From assembly GCF_031877795.1 (NCBI RefSeq), contig NC_133946.1, positions 11,445,144 to 11,509,143 of the forward strand: a stretch of 64,000 bases of DNA. Reading direction: 5' to 3'. This DNA is from Strix aluco (lineage: Eukaryota > Chordata > Aves > Strigiformes > Strigidae). The notes below the pieces were generated by a model. The model worked only from the letters and a program-made list of their open reading frames with translations, had not been told where the DNA came from and did not search any database. Positions 11,789 through 24,700 of the stretch are shown in pieces. Position 1 is the stretch's first letter. Each line of letters starts with the position of its first letter. A program made the translations under genes and the position numbers.

Positions 11789-14700
11789 GTTGTTGTTGCT
11801 GCTCCTTTGTAAAAACAATCAAGCAAGGATCTTGTCCCATTTTAAGACTGAAATTTCCAAACCCTGTCTTTGCAAATCAGACCTTGCAAATCATGGTGGT
11901 TTAATGGCACCAAGTCAGAACTTCATGACTGTTTTAACCTGTTGCTGGTGATTCCTGCTTTGAAAAGGGGAACACATCCAACTGCTATTTCTCAGGGAGT
12001 CTGGTTGACCCCAGGAGTCCCCATTCTTATCTGCATTTTTGAGATGTCTTTACAGTGCCCCAAGTTTTGGAAAGCAGTGAGTCCGGTTGTCCTTTCCTCC
12101 CCCCCACCCATGGCACCCCCTGTTCAAGTTATCATTACAGTGACAGAGCCATGAGATCGCAGGTCACTTTTGGAAGATGTTAGCCCCTATGGAACAGGTG
12201 AGCATGAATTGTGAGTGTAGTTTTGGGGTGTGCATGGCGTGTAGCATGTTACACTAGTTAGTCACGGGCAGTGCGTACAACCTGCTGGGTGTCTGGAAGA
12301 AACACTCCCTGCTCTGTACATGGGATTTTTCACATTGCAGGGATTCTCCGGAAGACAAGCACCTGGATAAATATAACCCAGCCCAACAGGTCAGTGCAGG
12401 TCTGAGCAGGGAAGAACCAAACGTTCTTCAGCCTCCATGGGAGAAGTGGCAGCAGCTCTTTTAGACTGAGGCACCTCAGATCTACAGCCACCCCTCTGCT
12501 GGCTTTGGTGGACCCTGATTGCCACTTTGTGTTTGAGTCCCCCCTCCTTATGCGCTGTGCCTTTCTACGCTGGGCCCAAATCTTGCAGAGCATCAGGATA
12601 AGATTTATACCCATTGCTGAGGAGCACACCCAAGTAGTCTGTGCCTTGTTCACATGCTGCCTCAGAAACAATAATTTGTACTTAAAAAGTATTTCCTGGG
12701 AAAATGTTTAGGCGGACTTCCTAGTGTCAAGAGGGAAACACCCACACGCTTGTCCGGCACTGGGCTTGGCATGAGCTGTCCCTGGGAGCCCACACAGCCC
12801 TGCTAGATTGCACTGGAGGTTTGGAGGCAATGCATCTGCTACCTTTACTAGTGATCCCCCAAGGGGCTGAAATGGAGGCTTGGGAGTTAATTTTCCCAAA
12901 CACAAACTGATACTGTGGAGCCAAAGTGCTGATATTTACAAATTCCTGATGCAAGATTCACAAACTACCTAGAGAGACTATGGGAAGTTACCTCCTGTGT
13001 CCCTGCACGCACATACTTGTGTGTGGCTCTTTCCAGTCTGTAGGTGATGCACAAACAGACCTTAATTTAGGTCCAGGTCAGGAGTCCGGGCAGCGCTGGA
13101 GGCTCGTGGTGCCCACAGAGGTTGGTGTGGGAAAGGAAGGCTCTGCAGGCTACTTGAACCAAACTAGGAGCTTTTATATTCCTGCCAGAATGTAAAACCT
13201 TCCCTCGAGAAACACAACCAAAAGCAAGTCTAGACAGTGCCTTGCTCTATAAATACCCAGGGAAAATGCACAAATAGCCACAATCTCCAAGATCTTGGGG
13301 AAAAAACTGGAAGCTAACTCTACTACCCCTCTGCAAGGCTTGTTTGCACAGTCCCTGTGCTGAGTCACAGCTCCTGAATTTACCCTTTTCCTCTCTGTTG
13401 GAGGAATCCCGCAGAAGCCGGGTGGAGTTAAAATACAGAGCAGGTTTGGGCTTGCTGTGTGTCTGCTGAGCCCGTTTCTTGCCAGAGGTACCAAGCTGAG
13501 CATTATCTACGCTTGGGCTGCAGCTTAGCAAGCTTGAGAACCAGGCCCAGAAATAGCACGCCAAATATTAATAGATGCTTTTGGAAAGATGGAAGGAGAC
13601 AGATGAGCGTAACTTGTATAAAAGCTCATTAAATGGTTTAAACTAAAAGACCCAAATTCAAAACTACCTGAATGGGAGAAAGTGTAATGTGAGTCACTTG
13701 CACTCCCTGGGGAGAAAAACCAACATGACGTGTTCCCTAGGCTTCCTGGGGAACAAAGAGTGTTGTGGGGAATTTTGTAGCTTTTTTTTCCTCTTTCCTA
13801 TTTTAATTTGTACCTACACCTTCTGTGAGCAAAGCCTGTCCCCTCGCCCTGCGACTGGCACTACTCAGCTCCTGGCATATGGGAGCCGTGGGGAGACAGG
13901 AACCATGGGAGGCTGGTGCTGGCATGGGACTGTCTGGCCAGGATGCAAGGGGAAGGCTGGAGGGCTCCAGCCATCGTGCGCTGGTACTGGCAGGACCCAG
14001 GGGCGTAACATGCCCGGTACCCAGAAAGTTTTCTGAAGAAATGCACTGGTAGTTGTCATGCTGAAGGTTTCTCTGCCCTGCATCCTTATTCAATCCCCAA
14101 CCCCCAGAATGATCCCTCTTCCTAGCCTGGTGCTAGACTCCAGGAGCTGGATCACCAGCAGCAAGGGGGTTATAGCTGTGGTTTTTAGAAGGGAGGAAGG
14201 ATTTGACACTGTGACTCTTGATGAAAGGGATCCTTTTTCTTTTCTCTGTGTAGAAAGCAAGACTCAGACATCAGGCCAGTAAAAATAGGGAGTGACTCTG
14301 CATTTGTGTGTCATATTCCAGAGCAGGATGGGTAACAGCCCAAGGCACTGCCCTGTCCTGCTCCAGCCCAGCCTGAAGGAGAGCATTGAATCACCTCTGT
14401 GTTCAGGCAAAACACCAAACCCCTGCGCCTAACTGGCAGCGTGCTCGTGTCTCCTGGCTGCAAGCACTGACTCCTGGAGCTGTTCCTCACTGTATAGTGC
14501 GAATATCTCTCAGTTCTCTTATGGCTTTTCCAGGTTTGAAGGCATTTGTGAAACAGCTGGGAGACTCAGCAGAAGGCTGGCACTGGTGGGGCAGGATGGG
14601 CTAGTGTCTGGGGATGGAGAAGGTGTGAGGGTTCCTGCTGTGTCCCTGCAGCTTCACGCAGTGGTGTTAAGACTCTGATTGAGGGCACAGCAAAATGTTC

Positions 14701-17700
14701 TTCTTTATGGTGGCACTTCAAGGAAAAAAAAATAGCTGACTTGCTCAGGGCTGTCACGTCCATGCTTGAGAGGTGGTGGTGTGTTTATGTGAACCACCCG
14801 TGGCAAAACTGCTTCTTCCAGAAGCTTTAAAGCTGTCTGGTCCAACCATCAGCTGCCACGTCTGCACTAATAATACCTGGGTGGTCCTTGTTAGTCCCCG
14901 ATGGGTATCAGTCATTTATTGCCAGCTGTGGCCATATGGGTAGGTAAGAGATTGGCCTTTGCTGTCATGACTGCTTTGAGCTAATCACTCAGGTGCATTA
15001 ATTGTCCATTAAATGGTTGCTTTAATGTATAAGTACACTGTGACGCCACCTCACATTAATACTGTGCAATCCTTACAAGCTAGCCTCAGCAATCCTAGTC
15101 TATTCTTGCTTTTACAGGAGAGCTGTAAAGCCTAACAGATAAATTTGGCAGGCTGATTCATTTTCCACGTCTCGGTAAAGGCCTTAGCCCCAGGAGGACC
15201 GTGATACTTAAACCTGAGTGTCCCTTGCCTGGCTAGTGCCAGCCCAAATGGGGCTGAAATGCTTCAAGGAAAGATGGCTGGGTGGTATGGCTGGTCTCTC
15301 ACCAACCCTCAGGAGGGGCAGAAGGAGTTTTGTTTGTAAATGGACTCCTCCATGCTGACTGGTTCATGAGCAAGACAGAGGCGTTGAGATCAATGGGACG
15401 TTTCTACCACCTCCTCCTAAAGGAAGGGCATTTTTGGTCACTCCCTGAAACGCTGATTCACTTGCCTGGCAGAAATTCAGGCATGCAGCAGGACAGTCAG
15501 TGTGCCAAGAGCTTTTTCTCCATCACAGAAAAGCTTGTTATTAGGCTGAGAGCCACTTTGGGGGCCGTGTTTAGCTTCAGTTTGTCTCCAGCATGGCCGT
15601 ATTGAAGTCTCTGGGATTGCAGCAAGATGTAGAACATGACTGGTAAATCTGAACCAAGAAACACTTCTTTCTCTCCCTGTGTAGGAAGGTCACACTATTG
15701 TACCTTTCCCCAAAGGGAGAGGGCTGCAGCCTGTCTCCCTCTGCCTATACCACTGAGTAACTGTTTTACTTTGTTCCCTGCTCCCTTTCCAGATGTCTGC
15801 CTACAGAAGTTGGGGTTTGGGGAAGCTAATGCATCAATAATTTTCATTTTCTGCTGTAAAACTCGCCCTGGGGTTTTTACTGGGAGGGTGGGGCAGAAGA
15901 TTTGAGGGAGGAGATTCATTGCTTGAAAATCACATTTTCAAGGCTTTTCCAGCCTCCTTTAGGCTAATCACGACAACATTTGTTGCCATCTCTTCCCACC
16001 CCATTTTGTGCTTCCCACTCATATCCTGTCTGTGTATTTTTGGCCACTTGCTAACAATTCATTTGAGCTCAAACTTGGCACATGGGAGCTCAGCTCTGAG
16101 TGTCACTGCAGGAAAACAAGCTGATATCAGTTTAACCAGCTCGGTGACCTGGTGGCAACTACGCTCGCAGAGATATGGCAGGGTTCAGGTCAGCTTTTGG
16201 TGTGATGGGATGGGGTTGTTACTTGTAGGGTATATTCAACCCCTCAAAATGCACCTGGGGCTCTGACCAGGTATCCTTCTCTGGTGCAGGTGACAGCCGC
16301 ATCTCCCAAGCGCTGCGAGCTTGTTGAGGGGCTGCTGCTGGTTTCCTCAAGCCTTTCATCCCAGGTTGCCCTAAGATTCCAGCTTGAGTGGTGGGAGCCA
16401 CAGTAGGAGCACAGGCAGCCAGAACTGGGCCCAGCCCATGTAGCAGAAATAAGTGTCCACACTGACAGACCACAGCTCGCCCATGGGGAGACTTTGCTGA
16501 CGTACCACCGGGCTCCTGGCTCAGGGCATTGGCACTGGCTGTGGATGCAGCTGGCAACAACAAGGGTATATCATCCCCGTGGCTCAGGGGAGCGGGCTGT
16601 GCTCCTGAGGCTGGGAATACGCAAAAAATGTCTGTGCAGCAGCACTTGGGCATTTTTCAGTAGTAGTCTAATCTAGCCTTTTTCCTTCTGTTGTTGGTAT
16701 TTTCATATATATGTCATGGTAGATAAAATTCTATATGAAAAATTGTGAGTTACCACTTCCCAGTCATCTCTGAAAAGCAGAAATGGGAGTTCATCAAAAT
16801 GTGCTTTTATTGTCAGTCATTTATTTGTTTTACCTGCAAAACGCTGAGACTTTTGGATTCCCATGGAGAGTCCCCATAGGAACCATAATGTTCATTGCTG
16901 ATGCAAAATATGTTCTGTTGCAAAATATTTAACCAAACTTCCATGCCCAGCTGAGTGTAGCCCTGCTCTTGTCTTTGAATTCAGATTACAAAATGCACAG
17001 TCAGAGAACAGTGAGGGGAAGAGAACTGAGTGTTATTCTCAAAAACCCTATGCAGGAAACTCGCTCCTTTCTATAGGTCACAAACTTGCACCATCAGAGA
17101 TGAGATTTCAGCTTGCCGGTGTGACAGAGTTCTCCTCTCTCCTTCAGCATGTCCTTTAGGCTCTGCAGGGCTTTGCCCCCCTCAGTGAAAGAACACTAGA
17201 AAAATTTACAGTCTCACAAAGAGAAATGGAACAGCTACAAGGGGGTGAGCTACCGTGGCTCGGAGGAGAGGTGCGGGGCAGGTGCCAAAGCGGGAAGGAG
17301 CCGCCGAGTGTGTTGGGGAATTGAGGCAGTCGGTGCCTGCATTCCCGACAGGGATGGACACGAGTGCAGCTGATCTCAATGGGCTCATTCCTTGCCTACT
17401 CGCTTTCACCTCTTTTTTGAGCAACTCGTGTTTCTCTTGACCGAGCTGCAGCATTTGGAGCCTTCTGTCAGCAAAGTCTGCTAGAGGTTCCTCGTATTAA
17501 CCCTTGGCATGCCGTTAGATACAGCAATCTTACTCTGGTAGTTCCTCTCTCCTGCTTTTAAACTCCTGCTTGATTTTTCACTCTGAAACCTGGGCTACAG
17601 ACGAGCAAATGGTCCTGATCCTCTCCTAGCAACTTGCACCATAGTGTGACAAGTTACGTTCTTGGTTCCAGGAGCAGCTTCAACACCTCCCACCCTCCTG

Positions 17701-18544
17701 CTGTCCCTGGCCACCACCTCATCCCCAGCAACTGTGTGCAGGAGCACTCCAACTCAGAGCAGGAACTGATGGGGCTTCAACCCTGTTCCCCCAGCATATA
17801 AATTTTTTTTTTAACTCGCTGGTTTATTTTCCAGCCGGATCAGCTCCAGAATCTGACTCAGCCCAGCCCCACAAGCACTTGTGCACAAGGAGTGTCACAG
17901 GAGTGTGAGCAACTGGGAATAGCTCAAGCCAGCCTCGCTGCCAGCTGTGGAGCCTCCCCCTGCATGTGTGCAGGTAAACCCTGGGCTTTTACAGGGTGAT
18001 CATCTGTCATCAGGGTTGATTTCTGATGTTTGGGCTTTCAGTAAAGCCACCAAGCTCTGTGGATGAGGTCAGCAGGAGGGGTTTTTGCAGTATGAACAGC
18101 CAGTTAAACAGTAACCAGAAGAGTCCCATGAGAGATCATTCCAAAACAAAAAAAACCCCAATGTTCCTTTTGCCCTTTGTTTCATTTAGAATAGAAGGAT
18201 GTGTGAGGCTGGGTTTGTCAAAAGAATTTAAATGGCAGTTTCTAATCTTACGGTGCAGAAATGTTTTAACAGTCTTGCCGCAAAAAATTTAATCTCCTGC
18301 AAGGGAAAGGCACAATTGGTCCCTGCAGCAGAGGCCTGCGACGAGAGTCTGTGAGGGAAGTCTGTTCGCTGGGCTAAGAGGAATCAGGAGTGATCACAGG
18401 GCTGGGAAGGGTAGAGAAGAGTTTCCGGCAGTGTCTTGAAGAGGAAAGGTTTCACTAACCACTCCCACATGCCCACAGGGCCTTGGCACAGGGATTTCTA
18501 GTCCCGAAAAGCTGGAGCTCTGCAGGGGGACACAAAGGAGACGC

Positions 18545-18740
18545 TTTCTTCTGTGGGAACCTTAGCACTGTGGAGCAGGTTGTCCAGAGAGATTGTGCCA
18601 TCTCTGTTCTTGGAGATTTTCAAGAACAGACTGAGTCAAGCCCTGTGCAACCTGTTCTGATTTCGGAGCTGACTCTGCTTTGGGTTGGACTAGAGACCTC
18701 CTGAGGTCCCTCTGGCCTGAATGACCCTGTGATTCTGCAA
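18545..18740 (+). mobile_element. CR1 LINE 3' fragment
   Basis: The segment contains CTGTGGAGCAGGTTGTCCAG, TTCAAGAACAGACTGAG, TTGGACTAGAGACCTCCTGA and the terminal CCCTGTGATTCTGCAA. These are diverged forms of the last 200 bp of CR1. No coding capacity remains. Confidence 0.8.
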
Positions 18741-21700
18741 GAGGAGAGGAGCAAGGAGCAAGAAAGCCCTTTTATGCCAGGTGGGCAAGCTGTGTTTGCA
18801 GGGGTTAGGGCGGCTGGAGGATGGCACAGTCATGCCAACACAGGCCACATGGATTCTTTTACAGCCAAAGGAGGAGGCAGGGGTGGTGGTTACCACAACC
18901 CGTGGTTTAAAACCAGTGAGCTCTCCTCACTGGACTGACTGTCTTTAGGGTACACTGATCTTCAGATAAGCCACAGGTTTATGGGTCACCTCTGGAGCAA
19001 GGAAAGCTTTGCAGAAGCAGGGTCGTGTCTAAACGTGCACGTTGAAGGACCTGGCACATTCTGGGAAAGTCATTTGGAGGGAAGGCGCAGGTGGCCCCAA
19101 GAGCACAGGAATATACGTGGTTTTGAGAGGGACAGGGAGCCTCTGACTGAACGAAGAAACCAAAGTAATTTATCCTCCACCTCAGCAAATACCAGCTTTC
19201 CTGACAGCAGAGATGCGACCCTGGGAGCCAGCCCTCCCGCACAGTTCTCCCTCAGCTGTAGGTAAATATATATACATGTCATTTTTAGCCCTTTCAGTAA
19301 TAACCCTTCCAGGCCTGGCTTTGGCAGGGCCGCAGCCCTCTTGCCCACAGCTGTCTGTGAGAGGCTGATGCCAACCTTTCACGAAGATCTCTTTCAGTGT
19401 CTGCAGCCCTGGTGGGGCTCACTTGGGCTACAACAAAGTGCTATTCCTGGTGCTCCCCAGCCAGGTCCTCCTCAGTCCTGCCCTGTGGGACTAACTGTTG
19501 GCAAGAGATCAGCGTGGGCCTGTTGTTAAGCCAGATGTCATGAGCTAACCAAGTCCTCTTTTAGCTTGAGTTGTCAGATTCTGAGACAGGAGGACTGGAG
19601 TGCCAGTCGCCCGTGTGGTGCTGGAGCAGAGCACGGCCTCTGTGAGCAGCATCTTGGCAGCTACATGCACTTGTCTTGGCAAGGACTGATCACATTGGCG
19701 TCAGCGTCACACACTGCGCTCTAGGGAAAATACCAGGGCCTGCTGAGGGTGGTGACAGCCCAGACCTCTCCCACAGTCTTCTCCACGGCTTTAGATCGTT
19801 CTTCTAACCTTTGACCGTTTGCTCACAAGGTCTTGGCAGGCAGGAGCAGAGAGCAGGAGTGTGTCTGGGCTTGTGCCAGGTGTGGAGCAGATGTTCTGGG
19901 GGCCTGTCTGGTCTAGTTTGCATGTGACTGTGGCAGGCGGGCTTTGACCTCTCAGCTCATTTCTTCCAGTCACCCTCAGTCCTCACTTCCTAGGCTGTGA
20001 TTAAACCTGCACCACATTTCCTTCCACTGTGGCTGGAGCTCCTCTCCTCCCTTCCATCCTCCCTTTTGGCTCAGAGGGGTCAGAGGCAGCTACCTGGACA
20101 TGGGGTAGTCCCTCAGCTCCCTCATCACCCATGCTCAGTTCCTGCTCGGGCAGCAGGTTGGGAGCACACACGCAGCTGTAGCACAGGCGGATGCCTAGAG
20201 GAGAGGACAAGAACAGGACAGGCGTGCAGGAAGCCTCTCTGCAAAGTTTCCCAGCCTCCAGCAGTGGGATTTAAGAACTCTTGGTACCCTTTTTCATCCC
20301 TGAATTTGTCCAGCTGCATTTGGCCAACCTGTGTAAACTTTTGACATCCTGAATGGCCTGTGGCGAGATGCTCTGCACAGCGTGCTCAGCCGTCTCTTTT
20401 TGTTTATGCTGCGCTTGCCAGCTGCCAGTTTTGTGGGATGCCCCCCAGCTCTGTTACTGGTAAACAACTGCTCCCTTCTTCACTGTCTCCATGCCACAGG
20501 CAGTATCACAGATCTTGAGGAGAGCAGCACCTCAGCCATCTCTTTTCCAAGCTGAAGAGTATTGGAAGTTTTGTAACTTAAATCACAGATATGGGGCCCT
20601 TCCTTCTTTATTTTTAAGCTTGGAGCAGACACAGCAGCACAGAGGAGCGGTGGGAAAAGGGTGCTTCCATGTCAAGAGAGGATTGCTCAGGCAGCTGATA
20701 GCCCAACCACACCTAGGGTGTTACCTGCTCACACTGGCAGAGACCAGCAATGAGCACAGCTCTGGTACATTTACTCTCAATTTATCCTGTTGAACCTGCT
20801 CCTGCCTAGTTTAGTGCAGCAGCTCATCTGACTGAGCTGCAGCTTCTCTGGCATTTTTCTTTTTTTCAGCTGGTGAAACTTTATCAACTTTTTTATCAAG
20901 CCGTGGCAACTCACAGCAACAAACTTGGCAGTCCTACAGATCTACAGTTAACCCTGAGAGCCTTTCATGTCACATTTACTCTCCCATCCTGCCCCCCTTC
21001 TATTGCAAAAAGGTGGGGAAAAACTCCAACCCAACACTTTCCCCATGTTATTCACATCCAGCCTGCTCTGGCTTCATCAGAGTGTCTGGTGGGCGGGAAC
21101 TGGATGCTGGACTGGACCTTCCCTTCACCAGTTTGGGTTCTCTGCTACTGAAACTCTGCAGGGCCAACTGGAGAGTGCTCACTTACACTGTTTGGGAATC
21201 AGCCCTTTCACTTTGGTGGGGCAAATTTTTGTTTCAGATATACTACTAGAAGGGTTTGTGTTCTTGGGTGTTGGAAAAAGAGGTGAATCAGCAGTGCACC
21301 TGCCTGTGTGGTTGGGTACTGAGCCCATCTGGAGATCATCTAGAGGTGCTGGGTGCAGGTGCCTGGTGTACAAGACTCCCTCCCCTGGCAGCCCCAGGGA
21401 CCAGACTCCCTTTTCATGTGGATCTGAGCGTGGATCAAGCCTGTTGAAGCCCATCTAATCCCAATCAGCGGATTTTCTTGGGTGCAGTCCAGGACACAGG
21501 CTCCATCACAGAAGTCGTGCCTGTGTCAGATATTAAGGGCTGGAGTCTCAGCAAGGGACAATTTGCAAATTGTGGTCAGTGTACATTGACTGAAGAGCCA
21601 CCCCCTAGTACCTAACCTTGCACCAGGCAAGCAACATCCACACCTGCACAGGCTACCTGGAGACATGTTACTCCTCTTCCTTCTTCAAGGAATTTTGAAA

Positions 21701-24700
21701 GTCTCATATCTCAACCTAGAAGCAATGCCACGAGCATCAGGTACTGAAAACAAGATGAACTGCCTTGCTGTGTGAAAGTCAGTGTTACAGATTAACCTGG
21801 GGGAATGGCCAGAGACAAGTCCATTCACTTCTTCCCCAGAGGAAAGCATGAATATCTTTCTAGGGAACAGAGAGGTTTTAATTAGTGCTCCCTTCTGCAT
21901 AAAGCCTGGCTCTCCTACTCTGTCTCCTCAGATGAACACAGCTATAATTAAGAGGCAGCAGTGTCAGGAATAAGAGCAGGCTCCAGCCTGTGATTTATTA
22001 AGGGATGTCGTGGGTGCAATTACCTTTCTCTCTTCTCCTCTCCCCAGTGTTTTTATAAAGTGAATTTCCTGATGAAAGGAGTGTCTCAGGATCAGGCAAA
22101 TGGATGCCTCTGTGTTTACAGCACAGACAGAGCAAAGGCAGAGTCACTGCTTTTTCCTCCATACAGTTACCACCGAAAGCCTCAAACCTGACTTAAAGGA
22201 TTTTGTGTCCACAAGTCGCAGTTCTGGCCTAAGCCCCAACCCTCTGTGACCACCTGTGAGCAACACCAGGCCCAAGGGCAGCACCCACCAGCGCCCTCCT
22301 CATTGCCAACCATTTCCTGCCAGCAGTAGTGGGATGAGGAGTGACCCTGGAGGAGTCCTGGTGAGCAGCAGATTAGGACAAGCCACTTGCTTTGTCCCCA
22401 GCAATGAGGTGGGTCAGGGTTTGGGTTTTGCTTTTTATTTGCTGGTGCAGGAATCTGGGGGAACCGAACCCACGGCTCTGGGTGGCAGCTCTGGTTCTCC
22501 TGGCAGCCAACACCTCTAACACATGAAGAGGTTAGAACTGTCTCGCTTCTGGTCATCCTCAGGGAGGGGAAAGCTACATGTAAACAGTCTGGGGGAGGGT
22601 GATGTTGACTCGGACTGTGCCTGTTCGCTTGATCTTAATCGCTGTCCTGTCAGCAGCAGTATTTCACTTTCTGAATTACTCAGCAGTGGCAAGCATTACT
22701 GCTGGGTGGCTGAACTTTGGTTTATTGCCATTCAGATAGTCTGCACTTTACCTTTGTAGGATATAAATCTGGACAGGTTGAGACTGATAAGACAGAGGGG
22801 AGAAAAATAAAGAAAAAGGAAGCAGGAAGAACAAAATTCAAACAGGTTCAAATTATCAAAAGCTTTTGGGGGCCAGTACCCCACTGGAAACCAAAAAAGG
22901 GAAAGCATTCGCTGGCCCTTTCCAAGGTGGTGTTGAAAGACCTCAGCCCACCAAATGTGGAGTGTTACTACTCCACCAGCCATCGAAAGATCTGCCTTCA
23001 CCTAGGGCAAGGCTGGGCTGGAGACCTGTGAGCCACGAGGGCTCATTTCTGCCCATCGTGACAGCCAGGGCTGTTACAAAATCCTATCTACTGCCCCTTC
23101 CTGCCTTGGTGCCCATTGCCCTGACAGTGCTCAGCTCCTTCAGCCCAGCTGAAATTCCAGAGAGAAGCTGTGGCAGTGCACTGGGGGGGGGAAAGGAGAG
23201 GTGAATAGGTGGGCTAACGCCTCAGCGGGTGAAGACCCAACCATGGTCTGGATGTGGGAATGTGCTTCTGGCACCTGGCATGAGGATTTCTGGCATGTTT
23301 GCCCATCTCGACAGGGTAAGGAAAACCTTTGTGGGAGATGCTTGTGAGGGGGTTGATTTGTGGCGCTCCTCTGTAGGCAGTGATGGGTGAAAGGGCACAG
23401 AGCATCCCAAGCTGCCTTGCCAGCTGGGGCTGACCTTGCCCTCTGATGGGATGTGGAGCAGCCCATCCTCTGCCATCAGCCTCTTGCCTTGGGCAGCTGT
23501 GAGGGTCCCCCTGGTTCAACAGTGCCTGCAGAACAGTCATCTCCAGGCTTTGCTTGGTGCGTCAAACCAAATCAGGGCCAAAGTAGCTTGTCTGGCCACT
23601 TCAGTCACTGTTCCAGGGCAGCTGAGCAGGCAGAGCCTGTGACTCCCCACCTTTGGCTTCCTCTTCCCGTGGGTTGGAAGCTTTTTGTCTTCTCCCTCAG
23701 CGGAACCTCAGAGGCAGCAGGCACGTTGCAGTAACGCCCTTGGGAGCATTTGGGGAATGGGAACAAGGGCTGGGCTCTCCTAGGGAACTGCAGTGCGGGT
23801 AAATGGGGAAGATCTCCAAACCGGTCCAGCACTCAGCTACACACCCTTCCCTCCCTCCTGAATTGCAATTCCTCCTGATTTAAAATATCAGGAAATAAAA
23901 ATGCCAGGGCTTTTTTGGCTAATCCCCCCAGCATTATGCATTTCTCCCCCAGCCCAGGAGAAAGGAAGCCTCTTGCTGCCATGGGAAAGGACGAAGTCTT
24001 GCATTGCGCACAGAGGTGGCCTCGTTCATGTGGGAGCAGCACGACACCAACGCATGGGATCGGCTCTCTCCGTGATCCCCTTTGACTCCCTCTTGACAGT
24101 GATTTGATGTCAGGGAACGAAATATTTTAGGGATAGATGAGAGCATACTTCTTCCCTGAGTTTACCACTTCAAACCCGCTGCAAGCAGAGTTGCTGTTCA
24201 CAGCCTCCTCGCTACATGAAAATCCTTAACGCTCCGCTCTGCAGTCATCCTGACAGATGAAGAGCTGTGTGGCCTTGTGGGCAGGCGGAGATCCAGGAAT
24301 TGTGATCTCGGGCCTCCTTGGATCTCATCTCCCGTGTCACTCAGGCATTGTACAGGCCCATTTCTCATGGTGCAAGGACTCTTCTATAACACAGTTGGAT
24401 GAGCAGGGAGGGTTTCTGAAGGTACCACCCTTCCCCCCTCCCTTCGAGTGGGAGGCTTGAATACCTCCTGGGCAGGCAGGTGGGTATTTTTCTGGGCATC
24501 TGCTGAACCTTGGCCAAAGCAGGGTGGTTGAGGAGGCTGTGCTGGCAGAGTCATGTGCTGCTAGGTCTGCCCGGTGCTGCAGACACCCTGCTGCTGATAA
24601 AGCTTTACTGCAGAGCAGGAAACCATCTCTGTCACTCTGGAAAGTCTATGGACTTTCTCTGGCACTTCTTCTTGGGGACGCTAGGGAAGACTCCTAAGGC

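Noticed and set aside
14825-14862. Segment with CTGGTCCAACCATCAGCTGCC resembling CR1
   Set aside because: Too short and lacking the CR1 terminal repeats; not enough to call an element.
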